Positions 1 through 6,096 of a DNA stretch of 8,201 nt are shown here, one piece after another. The notes beneath the pieces are model-generated. The model was not told the origin of the DNA and did not search any database. It saw only the letters and a list, made by a program, of their open reading frames with translations. This DNA is from Rhodospirillales bacterium (GTDB taxonomy: Bacteria > Pseudomonadota > Alphaproteobacteria > Rhodospirillales > Defluviicoccaceae). Made by a program: the position numbers and the translations under genes. How positions within the stretch are numbered: position 1 is the first letter of the stretch; each line of letters begins with the position of its first letter. Location: assembly GCA_026125865.1 (NCBI GenBank), contig JAHCKI010000096.1, positions 1 to 8,201 of the forward strand, given 5' to 3'.

Positions 1-1692
1 AAGGCCGGAAGCCTGCTCAAACGAACTGTCGGCGTGAATCCGATAGGTTTGGCCAACGAACGCATTGGCGCTGCCGCCGCGGGCTCGGAACAGTTCCCAG
101 CCCAGCCCATAGTTGATGCGAGCACCGCTTTCCACTCGATCCAGCCCGGGAAACCGATCGATGCCGATGATATTGTTCTCGTCCAGTTCGACGTCCTGAC
201 TGTCCTCGTTGGGGATTTCATCGGAATTCCCACCGATGGGGGAGAAGACGAACTGAACCACCGGTTCCACGACTTGATCGAAATCCATGCCGTTGCGGAC
301 GAACGGCATGCGCCATTCCAGGGCCGCCTGCGGCCAAACGCGTCCGGTTACGCCGGCGAACGATTCCGTTTCGCCCTCGATGTCGTGATTGCTCGCATGG
401 TAGCCGTCACCCCAAAGCGCCGCTGAAAGCGTGTAAACGCCCCCGACAGGGTCGCGAAACGGGATCTCATAGCCCAATCTCGTCGACAGGCGCTGCGTAT
501 TCGTTCCTTCCTCGCGGGTAAAAGCGGCCAGATTCAAGTCGAGGGTGGGGCGCCCGCCGAAACGGTCGGGCAAGCCCACATGATTGTAGTCGAGCATGGG
601 CACGACGATGGGGATCGTGGCGTCATCCACGTCATCCTGCAGCGACTGAAATCCGTAACCATTGATAGCGAGGTAGTTGCGTCCCCGAAATCCCTCGACA
701 AATCCCCGTGAAGTCAGTGTTCGTTCGTTATCGAAGCCATAGCGGCGCAAATAGGTATCGTCGATGGTTCGATCGAAATCGATGCCGCCACGCCAGGTGT
801 TGTCGATGTCATACCGAAACTCGCTGAACACATGCCCGCGAAAATCATTGTCGGAATCCACGGTACCGCTGCCCTCGATCTCCAACTTGCCTTGCTTCAG
901 GCGTTGGCGATAGTCGAGCGCGAGAACCGGTCCCTCCTTCGTCGTAATGATCGGCGTGATCGTGGCGTCCTTGCTTTCATCGATCACCCAAAAAAACGGT
1001 ATCTCGAAGATCAAACCGAGCGTGGAATCATCGCCGAAGCCCGGCACGAGAAACCCGCTCTTTCGTTTTACACTCGGGTCCGGATGCGAAAGGTAGGGCG
1101 TGTACAACACCGGAACGCCGGCAAACTCCAACCAGGCGTCGGCGTATTCGATGCGCTTCGCTTGCTGGTCGTGCAAAATCCTGACGGCCTTGACCTGCCA
1201 TAGGGGCGCCCGTGAAGGATCGGTGGGGCACAAGCCGCACGGCGAGTAGACGCCCTTCCGCATCTCCGTCAGATTGCCGTATTGACGACGTCCACCCGCC
1301 GCCGCCAACCTTGAACCATCCCTGAGTAGGGCGCGAAAGTCTTCAATGATGCCGTTTTTCAGATCGCCCGTCACCTCCATGTGCTCGGCAAAAACCACGT
1401 CGCCAGAAGGATCCACGAGCGCGATGTTGCCGGTGGCCGTGAGCAGATTCAGGTTCTGGTTATAGGTGACGGTATCGGCTTTCAGGACAAGGTCGGCGTG
1501 TGAAATCTCGACGTTACCGCTGGCACGAACAATGGCCAGAGCACGGTCATGACTGACCTCGTCCGCCGTGAAAACGATGGGCGCATCACCAAGTCCCGCC
1601 TTCGACACCGGCGACTTGTCCTCCGCCAATCCCGCACCCGCCAGCAACCAAAGCAGGACAGCCGCACACGCGAGTCTCAAGGCTTCCCGCAT
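1..1692 (-). CDS. lptD: LPS-assembly protein LptD (OstA/Imp), 3' end cut by window edge
   Basis: LptD is the outer-membrane beta-barrel that, with LptE, inserts lipopolysaccharide into the outer leaflet. The frame is open from the ATG at 1692 to the window edge (564 codons, no stop), so the C-terminal part of the barrel is missing; the family usually has about 700-800 residues. Residues 1-23 form a Sec signal peptide (hydrophobic core, LAGAGLA then EDK). Residues ~38-150 are the LptA/OstA-like periplasmic domain, with the repeated pattern of RASGNVEI and TATGNIAL. Next come a CGLC pair (Cys152, Cys155), then PLWQVKA, VPVLYTPYLSHPDP and KRKSGFLVPGFG, all typical of LptD. DDTYLRRYGF at 311-320 is a further family hallmark inside the barrel, and beta-strand-like sequence continues to the edge. 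The start follows the lptG stop by 4 bp, with GAGGA at 1704-1708 as ribosome-binding site. This indicates translation from the lptFG transcript. Confidence 0.97.
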   Translation of the reverse strand, partial: MREALRLACAAVLLWLLAGAGLAEDKSPVSKAGLGDAPIVFTADEVSHDRALAIVRASGNVEISHADLVLKADTVTYNQNLNLLTATGNIALVDPSGDVVFAEHMEVTGDLKNGIIEDFRALLRDGSRLAAAGGRRQYGNLTEMRKGVYSPCGLCPTDPSRAPLWQVKAVRILHDQQAKRIEYADAWLEFAGVPVLYTPYLSHPDPSVKRKSGFLVPGFGDDSTLGLIFEIPFFWVIDESKDATITPIITTKEGPVLALDYRQRLKQGKLEIEGSGTVDSDNDFRGHVFSEFRYDIDNTWRGGIDFDRTIDDTYLRRYGFDNERTLTSRGFVEGFRGRNYLAINGYGFQSLQDDVDDATIPIVVPMLDYNHVGLPDRFGGRPTLDLNLAAFTREEGTNTQRLSTRLGYEIPFRDPVGGVYTLSAALWGDGYHASNHDIEGETESFAGVTGRVWPQAALEWRMPFVRNGMDFDQVVEPVVQFVFSPIGGNSDEIPNEDSQDVELDENNIIGIDRFPGLDRVESGARINYGLGWELFRARGGSANAFVGQTYRIHADSSFEQASGL

Positions 1693-1696
1693 CGCT

Positions 1697-2797
1697 CTAC
1701 CCATCCTCGAGATGAAGGAGCGATGTCAGCCCCAAAAGAGTTGCGACGACCGCCGGGGTCCACGCCGCCAATGCCACGGGAACCCTATCGGAGAGTCCGA
1801 TGGCGAAAACCACGTCGGAAAAGATGTGGAGCACGAACCCGGTCAGCACTCCCCCCGCGACCACATACAATGTCCCGCCCTTGCGCGGATGACGAAGACT
1901 GAAGCTCGCCGCGATGAGAACCATGGCACCCATCAACAGCGGCGCCGCCAGCAATGAGTTGAAATGCAGCCGATGCCCCAATGCGGAAAAGCCGGATTTT
2001 TCCAACACGGTGATAAACCCCGGCAATTCCCAGAAGGATATCGTCTCCGGCGATGCAAAGCTGTCCTGGATTCGCGCCAACGTCAGATCCGTCGGCAGCC
2101 GCAACTCCGTCTCGAAGCGAGAGGGCTTCTCCGGTGTCATCAACCAGACATCCCGCATCAACCAGGCCCCCGGTACAAGTTCGGCAAAGGCCGCCTCGAT
2201 ACGGCCGACAAAGGTATCGCTACCCTCATAATTGAAAACCGAAACGTTTCGGAGTTCGATTTCGCGATCCTGCTGCAGGACATGGGAAGCATGCACCACC
2301 GATTGCCCGGTCTCGCCGACCTGTCGCAACCATAGTCCACTTTCGGAGATAGCCAACGTGTTGCGTGTCCGGTCGACCAGATAGGCCTCTTCGCGTTCGT
2401 ACCGGGACAAAAAGGTCGACGCCAACGGATTGACGACCGTCGTTTGAAAAATACCGAGACCGGCCGCAACAACGAGAACGGGAAGCAGGAATTGCCATGC
2501 CGACACACCGGAGGCGCGCACGACGGTGAGTTCCTGATTTCGCGACAACCGCCAAAATACGATGATACCGGCGAACAAACCGCCGAACGGAAATGTCCGT
2601 TGTCCCATGTAGGGCAGTTTCAGCAGCGCCATCTCCAATACCATGCCGAAACTGATATAGGGCTTGCCCGCCACCCGGCGCAGGAGTTCGACCACATCGG
2701 CGAGGAGAATAATCACCAGGAAAAGGGTAAGCACCGCCGCGAACGCCAGAAGATATTGGCGGCCGACATAAAGCGACAAGGTAGTGGAAATACGCAA
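1697..2797 (-). CDS. lptG: LPS export ABC transporter permease LptG
   Basis: LptG is one of the two membrane subunits of LptB2FG, which extracts lipopolysaccharide from the inner membrane and pushes it onto the LptC-LptA bridge. The 366-residue length is normal. Membrane segments lie at about 14-36, 61-83 and 101-123, then a periplasmic beta-jellyroll domain at ~130-260, then segments at about 278-299, 308-331 and 340-362. Family features are the cytoplasmic RLSRNQELTVVRASGVSAWQ loop (83-102), FWELPGFI (255-262) and ASFSLRHPRKGG (297-308). The start is TTG at 2797. An in-frame TAA lies five codons upstream, there is no ATG nearby, and this start gives the usual N-terminus (TLSLYVGRQYLL). The ribosome-binding site is weak (GGAAACAGAG region). 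The gene lies 27 bp after lptF and 4 bp before lptD. LptF, also encoded here, is the partner; LptB and LptC are not in the window. Confidence 0.97.
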   Translation of the reverse strand: MRISTTLSLYVGRQYLLAFAAVLTLFLVIILLADVVELLRRVAGKPYISFGMVLEMALLKLPYMGQRTFPFGGLFAGIIVFWRLSRNQELTVVRASGVSAWQFLLPVLVVAAGLGIFQTTVVNPLASTFLSRYEREEAYLVDRTRNTLAISESGLWLRQVGETGQSVVHASHVLQQDREIELRNVSVFNYEGSDTFVGRIEAAFAELVPGAWLMRDVWLMTPEKPSRFETELRLPTDLTLARIQDSFASPETISFWELPGFITVLEKSGFSALGHRLHFNSLLAAPLLMGAMVLIAASFSLRHPRKGGTLYVVAGGVLTGFVLHIFSDVVFAIGLSDRVPVALAAWTPAVVATLLGLTSLLHLEDG

Positions 2798-2824
2798 TAT
2801 CTCTGTTTCCGGTTACTTTTCCGT

Positions 2825-3964
2825 TCAGGCTTCCTTCGCCTTGAAAAAGCGCGTCAAGGCCGAAAACCGCGGTTGCCGAACCAGTACGAACAATCCTCCG
2901 AACACCGGCACCAGCACGCAAACGTACATCAGTGGAACGAGGCCGAGCTTGCGAGCGGACATATTTTCGACTGAAAGAGTCGCCAAGGCAAAGGCGACGA
3001 CAATCGCTATGGCAATCAGATTGGCTTTTAGCTGACCACCGCGCCGATAGCGACCCGACAGCAAAACAGAAAGTCCGATCAAGGAAAACCCCAATGACGA
3101 TATTGGCGCCGTCAAGCGCCGATGCGCTTCGACGATGAACTTGCCTTGGTCTTGTTCGAGAACTCCCGGATCCGATTTCGCGTTCAAGAGTTCCGACATG
3201 CTCCGTTCACGTGGCTCGCGGTAACGATCGGCGCCGCTTTTTCGTGCTCGGTCGAGGTCAAGGGCGTAGCGATCAAAATAGAGGATCGAGAACTTTTTGC
3301 TATCCGGTTCGACCTGCTGCCGCGACCCGTTGAACAGGACCACCCGCGCGCCGCTCTCCGTCTGCACGAGAGCACCGCGCTCCGCCATCAATGTGTATGC
3401 CTGATCCCGATCCCTGGCATCATGCAACAAGATACCGCGCAGCGAGCCGTCGGCAGAACGCTCGCGCACATACACGGTGACGCCGCCGCCGAAATCCGTA
3501 AAGGCGCCCTCCTCAAGCAGCACGTGAGAGTAATTGTAGCGGATATCCCACTGGAACTGTTTGAAAAGGCCGAACGAATAGGGCAGGACCGTAAAATAGA
3601 GAATGTATCCTAGAACGGTCGCGATCAGTGCCGTAACCAGCGCCGGAGCCGCAAGTCCCAGCGGGCTGACGCCGACAGCGCCCATGACCACGATTTCACG
3701 ATCGTTGAGCAGACGTGTGTATGTAAACACAACGGCGACGAAAACCGCCACCGGCAGGATGATCACAAGAAAATCCGGCAACAACAACATGATGAGGTGA
3801 AAGAATGTCCCCGTGCTCAGTCCACGATTGACGATGAGATCGACAAATCGCAAAGACTGACTGAGCCACAACACCGCCGTGAGGGCGGCCGTCACGAACA
3901 CGATCCCGATCGTGAGTTGCTTGATGACGTTGCGGTCAAACGGGTTCATGGCGAGCGTCGGCAC
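2825..3964 (-). CDS. lptF: LPS export ABC transporter permease LptF
   Basis: LptF is the second membrane subunit of the LptB2FG lipopolysaccharide extractor in the inner membrane. At 379 residues it has the family layout: membrane segments at about 18-38, 56-84 and 101-127, a periplasmic jellyroll at ~135-265, then segments at about 285-303, 315-335 and 341-363. Recognisable motifs are SQSLRFVDLIVNRGLS (35-50), the NDREIVVMGAVGVSPLGL loop (87-104), and EAHRRLTAPISSLGFSLIGL (279-298) followed by LLSGRYRRGG. The GTG start at 3964 is chosen because AGGA at 3970-3973 sits 5 bp before it. The alternative ATG at 3949 (MNPFDRN) has no visible ribosome-binding site but would also give a normal N-terminus. 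It is the first gene of lptF-lptG-lptD. A terminator-like structure lies just upstream, so the operon probably has its own promoter at about 3970-4030, although no convincing -35/-10 pair was found there. Confidence 0.97.
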   Translation of the reverse strand: MPTLAMNPFDRNVIKQLTIGIVFVTAALTAVLWLSQSLRFVDLIVNRGLSTGTFFHLIMLLLPDFLVIILPVAVFVAVVFTYTRLLNDREIVVMGAVGVSPLGLAAPALVTALIATVLGYILYFTVLPYSFGLFKQFQWDIRYNYSHVLLEEGAFTDFGGGVTVYVRERSADGSLRGILLHDARDRDQAYTLMAERGALVQTESGARVVLFNGSRQQVEPDSKKFSILYFDRYALDLDRARKSGADRYREPRERSMSELLNAKSDPGVLEQDQGKFIVEAHRRLTAPISSLGFSLIGLSVLLSGRYRRGGQLKANLIAIAIVVAFALATLSVENMSARKLGLVPLMYVCVLVPVFGGLFVLVRQPRFSALTRFFKAKEA

Positions 3965-4000
3965 TCATATCCTGTCCGCGAGAGTGCGTAGAAAATCCTA

Positions 4001-4062
4001 AAAAATCAAGGGTTAATGCCGCGCTTTTCGACCGCCTCGGCAACACCAGACGGCAATTACCC
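4001..4062 (-). terminator. Probable intrinsic terminator after the acyl-CoA dehydrogenase gene
   Basis: Read on the minus strand, GGGTAATTGCCG (4062-4051) pairs with CGGCATTAACCC (4021-4010) over 12 positions with two internal mismatches. TTGATTTTTT follows directly. The 29-nt loop is longer than in a classical terminator, which lowers confidence. The structure starts about 60 nt after the dehydrogenase stop and ends about 37 nt before the lptF start, so it would separate the two units. Confidence 0.5.
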
Positions 4063-4068
4063 GATCCA

Positions 4069-4097
4069 GCGCACCCATTCACCTCGATTGGGTGCGC
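4069..4097. repeat. Perfect 9-bp inverted repeat (hairpin) downstream of the dehydrogenase
   Basis: GCGCACCCA (4069-4077) and TGGGTGCGC (4089-4097) are exact reverse complements around an 11-nt loop. No T-run follows on the minus strand, so it is not a terminator by itself. It could be a 3'-end RNA-stabilising hairpin or assist the terminator at 4001-4062. A 9-bp direct repeat TTACCCGAT flanks it at 4057-4065 and 4114-4122, the second copy overlapping the dehydrogenase stop codon. Confidence 0.5.
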
Positions 4098-4121
4098 CAG
4101 CCCGCTTCGGACCTTACCCGA

Positions 4122-5912
4122 TTAGAGGTGGCGTTCGGGATCCAGGCGGCTCAGCGCCGCACCGGCGCGCTCGAACGCCTTGCGCAAGCTTGCCGCCTTG
4201 GTCAAGCAGGTGTCCGCATAGAATCGCGCGGTCACGAGCTTCGCCCGATAGAAATCCGAACTGCCGTCGCCCTCGGTCAGACGCCGTTCGGCGCACAGGG
4301 CGGCGCGCGCCATCAACCAGCCGCCGGCAATATATCCGAGAAGCATCATGTATGACATGGAGCCGGCGGCAACACGCCGAGGATCGGCCGGAAAAGCCTT
4401 CAACAGCCACTCGGTGGCATTGGCGAGTTCACTGACGGCGCCGGCCAACTCGGCGCGAATCACCTTCAGGTCTTCGCTGTTTCCGGTCGCCAGTTCTTTG
4501 TCCAATTCCCGAACCATGGCGATGAATTCGGTAACGGTGGCGCCGTTCTCTCGGGCCACCTTGCGCCCCACGAGATCGTTCGCCTGAATCCCGTTCGTGC
4601 CCTCGTAGATGGCGGCGATGCGCGCATCTCTCAGGTGCTGCGGCGCACCACTTTCCTCAATGTAGCCCATGCCGCCATGGACCTGAATCCCCGTGTTCGC
4701 GACCTCGATACCGATTTCCGTCGACCATCCCTTGACGACCGGAGTCAAGAGCCCCACGAGCGCATTGAAGCGGCGCCGGGTGCTTTCGTCGGTATGCCGA
4801 TTGGATACATCGATACAAGCGCCCACGTAGTAGGCGAGCGCGCGCGCCGCCTCAGTCTGCGACTTCATGCTCAACAACATGCGTTGCACATCGGGATGGT
4901 GAGCGATGGCGACGGATGACGGATCATCACCCCCGAGCATCCGGCCTTGCACACGCTCCAAGGCATAGGCGCGAGAGAGCTGATAGGCTCGTTCGGCGAT
5001 GCCGACGCCTTCGAGACCGACCGCCAGGCGGGCATTGTTCATCATAAGGAACATCTGGGCGAGGCCGGCGTTCTCCTGACCGATGAGGTAGCCGACGGCG
5101 CCGCCGTCATCTCCGAATGACATGACCGCCGTCGGGCTGCCGTTGATGCCCAACTTGTGCTCGATGGAAACGCAGCGAAGGTCATTTCTATCGCCGAGGC
5201 TGCCATCGGGGTTGGGGATGAACTTGGGGACGAGGAATAGTGACAGTCCGCCGACGCCTGCCGGCCCATCAGGCGAGCGCGCCAACACCATGTGAATGAT
5301 GTTTTCGGCCATGTCGTGCTCGCCATGGGTAATGAAGATCTTTTGACCGACTATCCGGTAGTTGTCTCCGTCCCTGATCGACCGTGTCCGCACGGCGGCA
5401 AGATCCGAGCCCGCCTGCGATTCGGTCAGGTTCATGGTGCCGGTCCATTCGCCCGAAATCATCTTGGGAAGATACAGGTCCTTCAACGCGTCCGAGCCGT
5501 AGGTATGGAGAAGCTCCGACGCTCCCTGGCTCAGCATTGGGCACAGGCCGAACGCCATGTTGGCGGCATGCCATACTTCGGAAACAGCCGTGGATACCAG
5601 CCATGGCAATCCTTGGCCCCCGTAGTCCGGATCGAACGGCACGCTGTTCCAACCACCGTCCACGAACTGTTGATACGCGTCACAAAAGCCTTCGGGCGTG
5701 CGCACGACACCGTTGTCCCAACGGCACCCTGAATCGCCGATGGCGTTGATCGGGGCCAACACCTCGGCGCCGAACTTGCCCGCTTCCTCCAGGATCGCAT
5801 CGACGAGATCGGGAGTGACCTCTTCGCACCCGGGCAGCGCGGCAACCGTTCTCAGGTCCGCCAACTCATTAATGACGAATCTCATATCATCGACCGGTGC
5901 AGCATAGGTCAT
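4122..5912 (-). CDS. Acyl-CoA dehydrogenase, long DmdC-type (FAD)
   Basis: This is a flavoprotein predicted to oxidise an acyl-CoA to the trans-2-enoyl-CoA, passing electrons to an electron-transfer flavoprotein. At 596 residues it is the long form. It has the short N-terminal extension of this subfamily (YAAPVDDMRFVINEL, 3-17) and a helical N-terminal domain to ~155. The central beta domain includes NLTESQAGSDL (161-171) and GQKIFITHGEHDMAENIIH (189-207). The C-terminal helical domain carries VHGGMGYIEE (411-420) and YEGTNGIQ (436-443), and an extra C-terminal module runs from ~460. Glu437 in YEGTNGIQ matches the catalytic base position of the DmdC group. The architecture is that of 3-methylmercaptopropionyl-CoA dehydrogenase (DmdC), but many paralogs of this form act on other acyl-CoAs, and no dmdB or dmdD is nearby. 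The substrate is therefore undetermined. The ATG at 5912 is supported by a strong AAGGAGG site about 8 bp upstream. Confidence 0.95.
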   Translation of the reverse strand: MTYAAPVDDMRFVINELADLRTVAALPGCEEVTPDLVDAILEEAGKFGAEVLAPINAIGDSGCRWDNGVVRTPEGFCDAYQQFVDGGWNSVPFDPDYGGQGLPWLVSTAVSEVWHAANMAFGLCPMLSQGASELLHTYGSDALKDLYLPKMISGEWTGTMNLTESQAGSDLAAVRTRSIRDGDNYRIVGQKIFITHGEHDMAENIIHMVLARSPDGPAGVGGLSLFLVPKFIPNPDGSLGDRNDLRCVSIEHKLGINGSPTAVMSFGDDGGAVGYLIGQENAGLAQMFLMMNNARLAVGLEGVGIAERAYQLSRAYALERVQGRMLGGDDPSSVAIAHHPDVQRMLLSMKSQTEAARALAYYVGACIDVSNRHTDESTRRRFNALVGLLTPVVKGWSTEIGIEVANTGIQVHGGMGYIEESGAPQHLRDARIAAIYEGTNGIQANDLVGRKVARENGATVTEFIAMVRELDKELATGNSEDLKVIRAELAGAVSELANATEWLLKAFPADPRRVAAGSMSYMMLLGYIAGGWLMARAALCAERRLTEGDGSSDFYRAKLVTARFYADTCLTKAASLRKAFERAGAALSRLDPERHL

Positions 5913-5920
5913 CGCCGCCG

Positions 5921-5929
5921 ACCCTCCTT
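5921..5929 (-). promoter_or_regulatory. Strong ribosome-binding site of the acyl-CoA dehydrogenase
   Basis: AAGGAGGGT on the minus strand ends 8 bp before the ATG at 5912. It is a near-complete anti-16S match and fixes the start. It is much stronger than the sites of lptF and lptG, which suggests the enzyme can be made in quantity when transcribed. Confidence 0.8.
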
Positions 5930-5982
5930 CTTGTCGTTCCGCCCCGCGTAACCGCCGGCTTTAGAATTTTCTCCGAGTGCGT

Positions 5983-6011
5983 AACTTAGTTGACACTTTG
6001 AGTGCCGTCAA
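5983..6011 (-). promoter_or_regulatory. Candidate promoter and overlapping inverted repeat upstream of the acyl-CoA dehydrogenase
   Basis: On the minus strand TTGACG (6011-6006) is followed after 17 bp by TAAGTT (5988-5983). That is a good -35 hexamer and spacing with a weak -10, about 70 bp before the dehydrogenase start. The -35 and spacer carry an inverted repeat: TTGAC at 5990-5994 and GTCAA at 6007-6011 on the plus strand, with a slightly off-centre inner pair CACT (5994-5997) and AGTG (6001-6004). A repressor bound there would cover the promoter. The position is visible in the sequence; the role is inferred. Confidence 0.4.
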
Positions 6012-6052
6012 TTTTCACCTGCGAACGTGTCGCAAGGGCCGATACCAACCGG

Positions 6053-6084
6053 AAAAAGTGGAGGCTCCAAGGAAGCGGAGCCCC
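6053..6084 (-). terminator. Intrinsic terminator of the RTX-like gene
   Basis: On the minus strand GGGGCTCC (6084-6077) pairs with GGAGCCTC (6068-6061) as an 8-bp stem with one G-U pair and an 8-nt loop. CAC and then TTTTT (6057-6053) follow. It begins about 12 nt after the TAA of the RTX-like gene. It should end that transcript before the dehydrogenase promoter. Confidence 0.7.
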
Positions 6085-6096
6085 GGCGGCCTTTGC

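Noticed and set aside
34..426. Plus-strand open frames of 120-176 residues opposite lptD, lptG and lptF (e.g. 34-426, 832-1203, 2444-2974, 3122-3613)
   Set aside because: They are antisense to conserved genes, have no ribosome-binding site pattern or recognisable domain, and arise from codon bias of the real strand.
2226..2921. 231-residue minus-strand open frame overlapping lptF and lptG
   Set aside because: It is a shifted frame within two clearly recognised genes, shows no domain-like pattern and has no reason to be translated.
3967..3969. ATG just upstream of the lptF GTG
   Set aside because: It is in another frame and reaches a stop after ten codons; AGGA is better placed for the GTG.
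3982..3990. GAGTGCGTA shared upstream of lptF and the acyl-CoA dehydrogenase (about 5975-5983)
   Set aside because: Nine bases at different distances from the starts (18 and about 62 nt); too short to call a shared operator without more copies.
5990..5995. Perfect TTGACA on the plus strand as a -35 box
   Set aside because: There is no -10 match at 16-18 bp and no plus-strand gene downstream; it is better explained as one arm of the inverted repeat at 5990-6011.
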